Shown piece after piece: positions 1 to 7,775 of a DNA stretch of 16,135 bases. Below the pieces are notes generated by a model that worked only from the letters and a program-made list of their open reading frames with translations, was not told the DNA's origin and ran no database searches. Source of the DNA: Thermoplasmata archaeon (GTDB lineage Archaea; Thermoplasmatota; Thermoplasmata; Lutacidiplasmatales; UBA184); NCBI GenBank assembly GCA_030044475.1, contig JASHVP010000105.1, forward strand, positions 1-16,135. Reading direction: 5' to 3'. The translations under genes and the position numbers were made by a program. Position 1 is the first letter of the stretch. Every line of letters starts with the position of its first letter.

Positions 1-464
1 TCGTTCGGGGAATCCCGAATCTGGTTCGCTTGAGCGCAGTCCTAGCCCCCGAACTGCCCAAGATTTCGATGATCCGGAAATACGTCGATGCGAAGACGAC
101 GACGTACTCCTCCACCGATGTCGTGCCACTCGCGCCGGAAGTGATCGAGCGCGTGTATCGGGAACATCACTCGTACTCTGAGCTCGCGAGACAGGGAATC
201 GAGATCCACAATTACATCGGGAATCACGAGCGCATGGGGATGGCCACGTTCCGTCGGTTCGTCGCCGGTCCGGCCGCGACCGGACAGCTTGCGCTTGCGG
301 AACCGCAGGTCGCCCGACTCGCCGAGCTGCTCGAGGACCTGTTCTGCGATGAGATCGTGGAACTCGTCGAGCAGACGGACGGACCGTTCGATGTCTACGA
401 TGTTTCGGTTCCGGAGTTTGGGGCCAACTTTGTCGGGGGTTTTGGCGGCCTGCTGCTTCACAAC
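1..464 (+). mobile_element. C-terminal part of an intein inserted in the AtpA P-loop
   Basis: Protein-splicing element read in frame with atpA. The C-terminal splicing blocks are visible: block F (VYDVSVPEF...NFVGG, from base 393) and block G (GLLLHN, ending at 464) with penultimate His and terminal Asn, followed by Thr as the +1 extein nucleophile. The junction falls inside the P-loop (GPFGSGK/T), the archaeal site known in Thermoplasma and Pyrococcus and different from the yeast VMA1 site. Residues encoded by about 60-260 resemble the linker that follows the LAGLIDADG endonuclease in large inteins (SYSELARQGIEIHN...ER), so this may not be a mini-intein; the endonuclease core would lie upstream. 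Three sampled 60-base lines are 52-55% GC against 73% in one extein line, which suggests acquisition by transfer. The usual block-F His seems to be Ala. Confidence 0.92.
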
Positions 465-1517
465 ACCGTCACGCAGCAGCAGCTCGCGAAGTGGGCCGAC
501 TCGGACATCGTCGTCTACGTCGGCTGCGGCGAGCGCGGCAACGAGATGACGGAGGTGCTCGCCACCTTCCCGAAGCTCGTCGACCCGAAGTCGAAGCGGC
601 CGCTGATGGAGCGGACGGTGCTGATCGCCAACACCTCGAACATGCCGGTCGCCGCCCGCGAGGCGAGCGTCTACACCGGGATCACGATCGCGGAGTATTA
701 CCGGGACATGGGCTACGACGTCGCGCTCATGGCCGATTCGACCAGCCGGTGGGCCGAAGCGATGCGCGAGATCTCGGGGAGACTCGAGGAGATGCCGGGC
801 GAGGAGGGATACCCCGCCTATCTCGGCCGCCGGGTCGCGGAGTTCTACGAGCGGGCCGGCCGCGTGCTCACGCTCTCTCCGGACGACCGCACCGGTTCGG
901 TCACGGTCGTCGGCGCCGTGTCGCCGCCGGGCGGCGACACCTCCGAACCCGTCAGTCAGAACACGCTGCGGGCGACCCGGGTCTTCTGGGCGCTCGATGC
1001 GTCGCTCGCCCAGCGCCGGCATTTCCCGTCGATCAACTGGCTGCAGAGCTACTCGCTCTACATCAACGACCTCGAACCGTGGTACAAGGGCGGACTGGCG
1101 AAGGATTTCGTGCAGCTCCGCCAGCGCGCGCTCGAGGTCCTCCAGAAGGAGTCCGAGCTGCAGGAGATCGTCCAGCTGGTCGGGGTCGACGCGCTCCCCG
1201 AGCGGGAGAAGGGCGTCCTCGACGTCGCGCGGATGATCCGCGAGGACTACCTGCAGCAGAGCGCCTACGACGACGTCGACACCTACACGTCCCTACAGAA
1301 GCAGTACCGGATGCTGAAGGCGATCCTCTCCTTCGGAGACCGCGAGCAGGACGCGATCCAGAAGGGGGCCACCGTGGCCCGGCTCCAGCAGCTCCCCGTC
1401 CGCACCAAACTCTCCCGGATGAAGTGGGTCCCCGAGGCCGAGCGGGACCAGCAGTTCGACCAGCTCGAGCTCGAGATGGGCCAGGCCGTCAGCGCGCTGG
1501 CCACGGGGGCGGCCTGA
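1..1517 (+). CDS. atpA: A-type ATP synthase catalytic subunit A, 3' part, with intein (5' end outside window)
   Basis: Catalytic nucleotide-binding subunit of the A1 head. The reading frame (codons from base 3) is open from the window edge, so no start lies here; the TTG at 30 is internal to the intein. Bases 465-1514 encode about 350 residues of C-terminal extein, which fits a mature A subunit of roughly 585 residues. The extein begins TVTQQQLAKW, the sequence that follows the P-loop GPFGSGK in this family. It continues with GERGNEM, LMADSTSRWAEAMREISGR and MPGEEGYPAYL, the hallmarks of the V/A-ATPase A subunit. The P-loop itself lies upstream of the intein, outside the window, so an active ATPase requires protein splicing. 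The stop overlaps the atpB start (TGATG), showing translational coupling. Identification is very secure from the extein motifs; the intein reading is described in its own entry. Confidence 0.97.
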   Translation, partial: VRGIPNLVRLSAVLAPELPKISMIRKYVDAKTTTYSSTDVVPLAPEVIERVYREHHSYSELARQGIEIHNYIGNHERMGMATFRRFVAGPAATGQLALAEPQVARLAELLEDLFCDEIVELVEQTDGPFDVYDVSVPEFGANFVGGFGGLLLHNTVTQQQLAKWADSDIVVYVGCGERGNEMTEVLATFPKLVDPKSKRPLMERTVLIANTSNMPVAAREASVYTGITIAEYYRDMGYDVALMADSTSRWAEAMREISGRLEEMPGEEGYPAYLGRRVAEFYERAGRVLTLSPDDRTGSVTVVGAVSPPGGDTSEPVSQNTLRATRVFWALDASLAQRRHFPSINWLQSYSLYINDLEPWYKGGLAKDFVQLRQRALEVLQKESELQEIVQLVGVDALPEREKGVLDVARMIREDYLQQSAYDDVDTYTSLQKQYRMLKAILSFGDREQDAIQKGATVARLQQLPVRTKLSRMKWVPEAERDQQFDQLELEMGQAVSALATGAA

Positions 1518-2938
1518 TGGCGGCGAAGGGCGGGGTCCCGAAGTCCGCCGGGGTGCCGATCGACTACCGGACGATCGACCGCGTCTCGGGTCCGCTCCTG
1601 TTCGTCCGCGACGTCGCGAACGCCGCCTACGGGGAGATCGTCGAGATCTCGCTGCCGAGCGGGGAGCGCCGCCAGGGCCAAGTGCTGGATTCCCGCAAGG
1701 GGCTCGCCATCGTTCAGGTGTTCGGTCCCACGATGGGGATCAACGTCGAGGAGACGACCGTGAAGTTCCTCGGCGAGGTCGCGAGCCTGGCCGTCTCGGA
1801 CGAGCTGATCGGCCGCGTCTTCAACGGTCTCGGCGAACCGCGCGACGGCGGGCCGCGGATCGTCAGCGAGACCCGGCTCGAGATCGTCGGGAACGCGATG
1901 AACCCGTACTCGCGCGAAGAGCCGAGCGAGTTCATCCAGACCGGGATCTCCACCATCGACGTCAACAATACCCTCGTCCGGGGCCAGAAGCTCCCGATCT
2001 TCTCCGGGGCGGGGCTCCCGCACAACCAGATCGCCGCCCAGATCGTCCGCCAGGCGAAGCTCCGCGACTCCTCCGAAGGGTTCGGGGTCGTCTTCGCCGG
2101 GATGGGGATCACCAGCGAGGAGGCGAACTTCTTCCTCAAGGAGTTCGAGTCGACCGGGGCGCTCGAGCGCGCCGTCGTCTTCCTGAACCTCTCCTCTGAC
2201 CCGTCGATGGAGCGGGTCGTGACGCCGCGGATGGCGCTCACCGCCGCCGAGTACCTCGCCTACGAGAAGGACCTGCACGTGCTCGTCGTCCTGACCGACA
2301 TGACGAGCTACTGCGAGGCGCTCCGGGAGGTCTCGGCCGCGCGCGACGAGGTGCCGGGCCGCCGCGGCTACCCCGGGTACCTCTACACCGACCTCGCGAC
2401 GATCTACGAGCGGGCCGGGAAGATCCACGGACGCAAGGGGTCGATCACCCAGTTCCCGATCCTGACGATGCCGGCCGACGACGTGACGCACCCGATCCCG
2501 GACCTGACGGGGTACATCACCGAGGGCCAGATGTACGTCAGCCGGGACCTGCAGCGCAAGGGGATCTACCCCCCGATCGACGTGCTGCCGTCGCTCTCGC
2601 GGCTGATGAACCAGGGGATCGGCAAGGGCCGCACGCGGGAGGACCACCGTGGGGTCTCCGACCAGCTGTTCGCTGCCTACGCGACGGGGAAGGACCAGCG
2701 GGCGCTCTCGGCGATCGTCGGCGAGGAGGCGCTCTCCCCGACCGACCGGCTGTACCTCCGCGCGGCGGACCGGTTCGAGAACGAGTTCGTCCGCCAGCGC
2801 CCCGACGAGGACCGCTCGATCGACCAGAGCCTGGCGATCGCCTGGAACATCCTCTCCGATTTCCCCGACTCCGAGCTGAAGCGGATCCGGCCGGAGTACG
2901 TCCAGCAGTTCCGGGCGCACCCGCCGGTGACCCTCTAG
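1517..2938 (+). CDS. atpB: A-type ATP synthase subunit B
   Basis: Non-catalytic (regulatory) nucleotide-binding subunit that alternates with subunit A in the A3B3 head. It has 473 residues, normal for the family. The ATG at 1517 overlaps the atpA stop. The frame is open further upstream only as a shadow within atpA, so the upstream ATG at 491 is not used. N-terminal beta-barrel residues run from about 15 to 90 (YRTIDRVSGPLLFV). The P-loop position is degenerate, SGAGLPHN at residues 163-170, lacking the GKT of catalytic subunits, as expected for B. Downstream motifs include SYCEALREVSAARDEVPGRR and GYPGYLYTDLATIYERAG, both typical. The gene sits between atpA and atpD in the usual A-B-D order, 18 bases before the atpD start. 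Confidence 0.97.
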   Translation: MAAKGGVPKSAGVPIDYRTIDRVSGPLLFVRDVANAAYGEIVEISLPSGERRQGQVLDSRKGLAIVQVFGPTMGINVEETTVKFLGEVASLAVSDELIGRVFNGLGEPRDGGPRIVSETRLEIVGNAMNPYSREEPSEFIQTGISTIDVNNTLVRGQKLPIFSGAGLPHNQIAAQIVRQAKLRDSSEGFGVVFAGMGITSEEANFFLKEFESTGALERAVVFLNLSSDPSMERVVTPRMALTAAEYLAYEKDLHVLVVLTDMTSYCEALREVSAARDEVPGRRGYPGYLYTDLATIYERAGKIHGRKGSITQFPILTMPADDVTHPIPDLTGYITEGQMYVSRDLQRKGIYPPIDVLPSLSRLMNQGIGKGRTREDHRGVSDQLFAAYATGKDQRALSAIVGEEALSPTDRLYLRAADRFENEFVRQRPDEDRSIDQSLAIAWNILSDFPDSELKRIRPEYVQQFRAHPPVTL

Positions 2939-2956
2939 GACGGACGAGGAGCGCGC

Positions 2957-3601
2957 GTGGCCGTCGAGAACGTCCGCCCGACCCGCCTCGAGCTCCTCCG
3001 GACGCGCCGCCGGATCGTCGTCGCGAAGAAGGGGCTGAACCTCCTCAAGCTGAAGCGGTCCGCGCTGATCGCGGAGTTCTTCGCGATCTCGAAGGAGGCG
3101 ATGCGGCTGCGCGGCGACCTGCAGAAGCGGATCGCCCGCGGCTACGAGTCGATCCGGATGGCGGAGATGATGGAGGGGCCGACACGCCTCGAGAACATCT
3201 CGATGCTGCTGCCGGACGTCCGCCCGGTCCGCGTCGCGACGAAGAACGTGATGGGCGTCCGGACCCCGCGGGTCGACGCGGGCGACTACGCGCCCGTCGC
3301 CTCCCCGGCCCTCCTCGACCTGCCGACCTCGATCGACGAGTCGATCCACCACTTCCAGGGGATCTACCAGGTCGTGCTCGACATCGCGGAGAAGGAGAAC
3401 GCGCTCCGTCGCTTGCTCCGCGAGATCGAGAAGACCAAACGGCGGGCGAGCGCGATCGAGAACGTCCTGATCCCGCGGCTCGAGGGCGTCGTGCGCTACA
3501 TCAAGTTCCGCTTCGACGAGATGGAGCGGGACTCGTTCTCGATGCTGAAGACCGTGAAGCGCAAGATGGAGCAGGAGGCGGAGGAGGGCGCTGTCGCCTA
3601 A
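2957..3601 (+). CDS. atpD: A-type ATP synthase subunit D (central stalk)
   Basis: Central rotor shaft that turns inside the A3B3 head and couples ion flow to ATP synthesis. It has 214 residues, the usual length. It opens VRPTRLELLRTRRRIVVAKKGLNLLKLKR, split here as VRPTRLELLRTRRR and AKKGLNLLKLKR, the signature of subunit D. The two ends are predicted to form the long antiparallel coiled coil (residues about 10-65 and 130-205, the latter with ENALRRLLREIEKTKRRASA), with a small globular middle. The start is GTG at 2957, preceded by a purine-rich GGACGAGGA. The 3' end contains AGGAGG/GGAGGAGGG, which could also serve as ribosome binding site for the small ORF that follows. Confidence 0.96.
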   Translation: MAVENVRPTRLELLRTRRRIVVAKKGLNLLKLKRSALIAEFFAISKEAMRLRGDLQKRIARGYESIRMAEMMEGPTRLENISMLLPDVRPVRVATKNVMGVRTPRVDAGDYAPVASPALLDLPTSIDESIHHFQGIYQVVLDIAEKENALRRLLREIEKTKRRASAIENVLIPRLEGVVRYIKFRFDEMERDSFSMLKTVKRKMEQEAEEGAVA

Positions 3602-3710
3602 CGCGGCCCAGCGCCGGTTCGCCCGGATCGTGGCGCTCAGCTGGGCGTGGAAGCTCGCGGCGGTCGCGGTCGGTCTCCTTCTGGTGGCGAAGCTCCTGGG
3701 AGGGATCTGA
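3591..3710 (+). CDS. Candidate small membrane protein between atpD and atpH
   Basis: The coordinates include the stop codon. The 108-base gap between atpD and atpH is unusual in an operon whose other genes overlap or nearly touch. The frame ending at the TGA 3708-3710 encodes about 39 residues if it starts at CTG 3591. The N-terminus is basic (SPNAAQRRFARI) and is followed by one hydrophobic segment (WKLAAVAVGLLLVAKLLGGI). About 36 of 40 third codon positions are G or C, the bias of real genes here. The frame has a stop at 3555-3557 and no ATG, GTG or TTG until GTG 3630, which would give 26 residues. The CTG sits just after a strong GGAGGAGGG (3580-3588). Its stop overlaps the atpH ATG. It may be analogous to the small hydrophobic AhaG-type ORFs beside some archaeal atpD genes; that comparison is from memory and unproven. 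Confidence 0.55.
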   Translation: MSPNAAQRRFARIVALSWAWKLAAVAVGLLLVAKLLGGI

Positions 3711-4072
3711 TGGCGATCGTCGCGGAGCTGCCGGTCTCCGAGTCCGGCACGGTGGAGGCGTTGAAGCGCGTGAAGGCGACCGAGGCCGAGTGGGAGACGG
3801 CGGTCGCCCAGGCGCGCGCCCATCGCGACGCCGCGCTCCGCGCGGACACCGACGCGGCCGCGCGGGCCGTCCAGGCCGCGCAGGCCCAGGTCGAGCGGGA
3901 CCGGACCGAGGCGGTCCAGGCGGCTCGGACCGAGGGCGACGCGGAAGCGGCCCGGGTCCTCGCCGAGGCCGACAAGACCGCGACCGCGGCGGCCCGCGAC
4001 GACCCCGACGCCCTCGAGGCGAGGCGGACGGCGATCCTCGCCGCGGTGCTCGGCCGCTTCCTCTCCGACTGA
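3710..4072 (+). CDS. atpH: A-type ATP synthase peripheral-stalk subunit H
   Basis: A 120-residue, Ala/Glu/Arg-rich protein predicted to be almost entirely helical, as expected for the H subunit that pairs with E to form the peripheral stalks. It opens MAIVAELPVSESGTVEALKR and continues into a coiled coil (residues about 15-100: EAEWETAVAQARAHRDAA, AAQAQVERDRTEAVQAARTE), ending AILAAVLGRFLSD. The ATG at 3710 is chosen because it overlaps the TGA of the preceding small ORF (TGATG); an upstream ATG at 3647 would add unrelated residues and overlap that ORF. The gene lies 10 bases before atpI, matching the H-I order of many archaeal operons. Sequence alone is weakly diagnostic, so the call rests on composition, length and position. 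Confidence 0.85.
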   Translation: MAIVAELPVSESGTVEALKRVKATEAEWETAVAQARAHRDAALRADTDAAARAVQAAQAQVERDRTEAVQAARTEGDAEAARVLAEADKTATAAARDDPDALEARRTAILAAVLGRFLSD

Positions 4073-4082
4073 CGGACCGGCG

Positions 4083-6092
4083 ATGGGGATCCTCCGGCCG
4101 GTCAAGATGGTCCGCGTCGGCCTGCTGGGCCTCCGCGACGACCGCGAGCGGATCCTCACCGCGCTCCACGACCTCCGGGTCGCGCAGATCGAGACGTTGT
4201 GCCCGGACGCGCTCAAGGAGGTCGTCCCCGAGCGGGGCACCGAGACGCAGCGGACGATCGGGGACGAGACGCTCCGCTTCCGGGGGCTGCTCGCGGCCCT
4301 CCCCCGGGTCCCCCCGGGTCCGCCGCTCGCCCTCCACACGCTCGACGAGATCCTCGCGACCGCGAAGACCGTCCCGATCGACCTCGAGGTCGGGGAGCTG
4401 AAGCGCGAGGAGGACCGGCTCCTGACCGAGGAGCGGGCGGTCGACGAGTCGCGGCGGCTGCTCGAACAGCTGGCGTTCTACCCGGACCGGCTCGACGTCC
4501 TCCACGCGGCGAACTTCCTCTCGTTCTACGGCGAAGCGGGCGCCGCGACGTACGCCGCCCTGAAGGCGGCGATCCCGGCGGACGCCGAGGCGATCTTTCT
4601 GACGTCGGCCGACCCGGACCCGGTCCGCTTCCTCGTCCTCCTCCGCCCCGCGGGGGCGGACGCGCTCGCCCGGATCGCCCAATCCCAGGGGATCCGCCTC
4701 GCGGGGATCCCGGCCGAGCTGCGCGGGACGGTCGCGGAGGAGACGGCGCGGCTGGCCGCCCGCCGGTCGGAGGTCGTGCGCCGCCGGGCGGAGATCGTCG
4801 CCCGGCTGACCGAGATCTCGGTCGCGTGGTATCCGACGGTCGCGGCGCTCGAGGAGGCGCTGACCGTCGAGAACCGGAAGATCGAGGTCCTGACGAAGCT
4901 GGGCGGCGGCCGCGCGTCGTTCGCGCTCGAGGCGTGGGTCCCCGCGCGCGACGTCGACCGCCTCGCGGCCGCGCTGCGGTCGGTCGCGGGCGACCGGACC
5001 TACCTCGTCCGGATCCCGACCCACGAGGAGGCCCCGACGCTGATGGACAACCCGCCGGGGGTCCGCCGGTTCGAGTTCTTCATCCGGTTCTACTCGCTCC
5101 CGCAGGCGTCCGAGTGGGACCCGACGCTCGTCTTCGCGGTCGTCTTCCCGATCTTCTTCGGACTGATGCTCGGCGACTGGGGGTACGGCCTCACGATCCT
5201 CCTCGTCTGCGTCTGGATGATCCGGGGGTTCCCGGGGGCCCAGCACCTGCCGAAGTTCGGCCGGACGTTCGTCAAGCGGATCATGGGACCCCAGGGGATG
5301 CAGAACCTCGCCTGGGCGCTCCTCCCCGGCTGCGCGCTCTCGATCGCGCTCGGCTTCCTGTTCGACGAGTTCTTCGGGGTCCACCTCCTCCAGCGGCTGC
5401 TCGGCTGGACGCCCATCGCCGACCCGCTGCGGAACGTCGGCTCGCTGCTCCTCATCGCCGGGTTCATCGGGCTCGCGATGGTCACCTTCGGCTTCCTGCT
5501 CGGCGCGCTCAAGGAGCAATTCCACCACCACCGGCGCGGGGTCGTCGGCAAGGTCGGCGGGATCCTGTTCGCCTGGGGGATCGCGGGGTACGGGCTCCAG
5601 GTGATCCACGCGCACACGATCCTCCCGCACACCCCGATCGTCTACGCCGCGCTCGGCGGGCTCGTCGCGGGGGCGCTCGCGATCCTCGTCGGCGAGGGGG
5701 CGCAGAACGCGATGATGGGGATCATCGAGATCGTGAGCCACATCCTCTCCTACACCCGGCTCGTCGGGATCCTGCTCGCCTCGGTCGTCCTCGCGCTCGT
5801 CATCAACGACATCGGCACCCTCGCCTACGGCCACTTCGGGCCGGCGCTCGGGATCCTCCTCGCCGCGATCGTGATCGTCGGCGGCCAGTCGTTCAATGTC
5901 ATCCTCGGCGTCTTCGAGCCGGGGATCCAGGGGGCCCGGCTGATCTTCGTCGAGTACTTCTCGAAGTTCTACACGGGCAACGGGAAGAGGTTCCAGCCGT
6001 TCGGCGCGGTCCGCCGCCACACGGTCCCGTCCGTCTCGGCGGACGGGGTCCCCGCGGCACCGTTCGTCCGCGGCCCCGACGACACCGGCTGA
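4083..6092 (+). CDS. atpI: A-type ATP synthase membrane subunit I (a-subunit)
   Basis: Stator membrane subunit that forms the ion half-channels against the K ring and anchors the peripheral stalks. It has 669 residues. Residues 1 to about 335 are soluble and opens MGILRPVKMVRVGLLG, typical of the family; about seven or eight membrane segments follow from about residue 348. Diagnostic pieces are FFGLMLGDWGYGL near residue 358 and LSYTRLVGILLASVVLA, in which Arg559 corresponds to the essential arginine that faces the rotor carboxylate. The end, FVEYFSKFYTGNGKRFQPF, is also characteristic. It closes the plus-strand cluster and converges on atpC with only 25 bases between the stops. Confidence 0.96.
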   Translation: MGILRPVKMVRVGLLGLRDDRERILTALHDLRVAQIETLCPDALKEVVPERGTETQRTIGDETLRFRGLLAALPRVPPGPPLALHTLDEILATAKTVPIDLEVGELKREEDRLLTEERAVDESRRLLEQLAFYPDRLDVLHAANFLSFYGEAGAATYAALKAAIPADAEAIFLTSADPDPVRFLVLLRPAGADALARIAQSQGIRLAGIPAELRGTVAEETARLAARRSEVVRRRAEIVARLTEISVAWYPTVAALEEALTVENRKIEVLTKLGGGRASFALEAWVPARDVDRLAAALRSVAGDRTYLVRIPTHEEAPTLMDNPPGVRRFEFFIRFYSLPQASEWDPTLVFAVVFPIFFGLMLGDWGYGLTILLVCVWMIRGFPGAQHLPKFGRTFVKRIMGPQGMQNLAWALLPGCALSIALGFLFDEFFGVHLLQRLLGWTPIADPLRNVGSLLLIAGFIGLAMVTFGFLLGALKEQFHHHRRGVVGKVGGILFAWGIAGYGLQVIHAHTILPHTPIVYAALGGLVAGALAILVGEGAQNAMMGIIEIVSHILSYTRLVGILLASVVLALVINDIGTLAYGHFGPALGILLAAIVIVGGQSFNVILGVFEPGIQGARLIFVEYFSKFYTGNGKRFQPFGAVRRHTVPSVSADGVPAAPFVRGPDDTG

Positions 6093-6117
6093 ACCGGGCG
6101 ACGCGCGCGCCGGGCGC

Positions 6118-7194
6118 TCAGAGCCGCGGGGAGACCAGGAGCGGCTCGATCCGGTCGTTGGGGAGGTGGTAGGCGTGCCCGAACGCGATCCGGCGCAGGT
6201 CGGAGCGCTCCGTCTCGGCGAGCAGGAGGTAGGCGAAGACCACGCCGAGCGACAGCGGGTACGTCCGCATCCGCTTCAGCTCCGCGACGACGCGGTCCCG
6301 TAGCAGCGCCGACTCGTAGCCGGTCAGGCTCTCCGACTCCGCGAACTCGGCGTTCCCTTCCGCGAGCGAGGGGGAGCGGGCCGCGAGGCGCTCGACGAGC
6401 TCGGGGACCGTGCGGGCCGAGTAGAGGTCCGCGACCGGCCCCGCGGGGAGCGTCCCCCCGTCGATCCAGCGACCGAGCACGTCGTCGAGCGGGATGCCGC
6501 GGGCCTTCCCCTTCAGGAGCAGCAGCACGTTGCGCTGGTCGATCTCGCTCCCGAGGAAGAGGCGGACGACCCACTCGTCGCCCTGGAAGAACCGGGCCGC
6601 CGCGCGGACGTCCTGAAAGTACTGGACGTCGAGGGCGTGGAAGATCGGGAAGATGTCGTGCGTCCGCTGGAACGTCTCGAGGTACGGGAGGATCGTCGTC
6701 CCGTACCCGAACTTCGCGAGCGCGCTGACCGTCGCCTCGACGGTCGGCTGGGCGAGGACGGCCCGGATGTCGTCGAGCGTCATCACGCCCGCATAGAGCC
6801 CGGCCGGGATGTCGCGGCTCGAGACGATCTCCGTCTCGGTCTCCGAGAGGGGGCGGTTCTGCGCCTTCGACGCGAGGATCAGCTCGACGTTCTGGATGTC
6901 CCAGCGCGAGAGGTACGCCCCGACCACGAGGCGGCCGGCGAACGGCGTCGCCTCGTAGGCGCGGCGGTTCCGCTGCACCAGCTTGCGGTTGACCGCGGCC
7001 TCGACCAGCTGGCCGCCCTGGCGGGTCGCCCGCTCGGCGGCGACGTCGGCGGCGTAGACCGTCGCCTCGAGCGCCTTCGCGAGCTCGCCGACGTCCTTCG
7101 TCGCGAGGAGGGTCGGGTACGTCTCCTTCGGGAGGAACGACGCGAAGTCCGGCTTGAGTCGGCCGAGCGCGCTCGCGTACGGGGAGCCGGCCAT
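6118..7194 (-). CDS. atpC: A-type ATP synthase subunit C (rotor-stalk connector)
   Basis: V-type subunit d homologue that sits on the membrane ring and connects it to the central stalk (D and F). It has 358 residues, normal for the family, and is helical throughout. Recognisable features are the start SPYASALGRLKPDFASFLP, the repeated pattern of acidic residue plus N preceding long helices (WDIQNVELILASKAQNRPLS at about residue 98; SEIDQRNVLLLLKGKARG), and the C-terminal LAETERSDLRRIAFG. It begins 13 bases after the atpE stop, so it is the last gene of the minus-strand K-E-C unit. In most archaea C precedes F-A-B-D on one strand; here it is separated from them and reads towards atpI. Confidence 0.94.
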   Translation of the reverse strand: MAGSPYASALGRLKPDFASFLPKETYPTLLATKDVGELAKALEATVYAADVAAERATRQGGQLVEAAVNRKLVQRNRRAYEATPFAGRLVVGAYLSRWDIQNVELILASKAQNRPLSETETEIVSSRDIPAGLYAGVMTLDDIRAVLAQPTVEATVSALAKFGYGTTILPYLETFQRTHDIFPIFHALDVQYFQDVRAAARFFQGDEWVVRLFLGSEIDQRNVLLLLKGKARGIPLDDVLGRWIDGGTLPAGPVADLYSARTVPELVERLAARSPSLAEGNAEFAESESLTGYESALLRDRVVAELKRMRTYPLSLGVVFAYLLLAETERSDLRRIAFGHAYHLPNDRIEPLLVSPRL

Positions 7195-7207
7195 CCGACC
7201 GGACCCC

Positions 7208-7759
7208 CTACGAGAGCAGCTCGCGGACGCGGTCCTCGCGCAGCCGCAGGAGCTCGTCGAACGAGAGGTTCAGGCGACGGTTCCCGTCCGTCGTCTGGGC
7301 GAGCAGACCGCCGAGGATCGCCTGGGGCGCCGGGTCGAACGCCTTCCCGGCGACCTTCTGCAGGGCGGCCGCGTCCTCCGCGCGCCCGCGCACCTTGAGC
7401 GATTTGCCCAGCTCCTGGGTCGCCGCGTCGAACATCCGTCGGAGGACGGCCGGGTACTGGGCGGTCTCCGTGAAATCGACCAGCAGCCGGCGGGTCGCCT
7501 CGATCGACCGCTCGAGTCGCTGCTCCCGGGCCTCGTAGAGCTTCTTGCGGGCCTCGAGCTTGGCCGCCGCGACCCGCTGCGAGCGGGCGCGGGACGCCTC
7601 CGCGGCGGTCGCCTTCGCTCCTTCCGATTCGACCTCGGCGAGGCGGGCGTCCCGCTCCTTCCCGATCCGGGCGGTCGCCGCGGCCTCCTCGGCCTGGGCG
7701 GCCCGGACATCGGCCTCGCCCTGGCGGCGGATCTCCTCGACCAGGCTCTCGAGGCTCAT
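7208..7759 (-). CDS. atpE: A-type ATP synthase peripheral-stalk subunit E
   Basis: A 183-residue protein with a long N-terminal coiled coil (residues 1 to about 100, rich in Ala, Glu and Arg: EEIRRQGEADVRAAQAEEAA, KLEARKKLYEAREQRLER) and a globular C-terminal domain that contacts the A/B head (GGLLAQTTDGNRRLNLSFDE near residues 150-170). The DG...(L/N) near the end and the length are typical of subunit E. It forms a heterodimer with H, which is encoded on the opposite strand about 3 kb away, so the two partners are made from different transcripts. It lies between atpK (16-base gap) and atpC (13-base gap). Confidence 0.93.
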   Translation of the reverse strand: MSLESLVEEIRRQGEADVRAAQAEEAAATARIGKERDARLAEVESEGAKATAAEASRARSQRVAAAKLEARKKLYEAREQRLERSIEATRRLLVDFTETAQYPAVLRRMFDAATQELGKSLKVRGRAEDAAALQKVAGKAFDPAPQAILGGLLAQTTDGNRRLNLSFDELLRLREDRVRELLS

Positions 7760-7775
7760 CGCCGCCCGGGACGGT

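Noticed and set aside
30..32. TTG as the start of the AtpA reading frame
   Set aside because: The frame is open to the window edge and encodes intein sequence on both sides; the real start lies upstream of the window.
491..1516. N-terminal extension of atpB from an upstream ATG
   Set aside because: It is Arg/Gly/His-rich shadow sequence of atpA; the family N-terminus begins at 1517, which overlaps the atpA stop.
1283..4339. Very long minus-strand open frame opposite atpA-atpI
   Set aside because: Low-complexity Arg/Asp/Leu-rich translation antiparallel to well-identified genes, an expected artefact of high GC3.
3501..6020. Long minus-strand open frame opposite atpI
   Set aside because: Same artefact: repetitive Glu/Arg/Asp composition, no domain, and fully covered by atpI.
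6093..6117. Terminator between atpI and atpC
   Set aside because: The 25 bases are GC-rich with alternating CG but have no convincing stem with T-runs on either strand.
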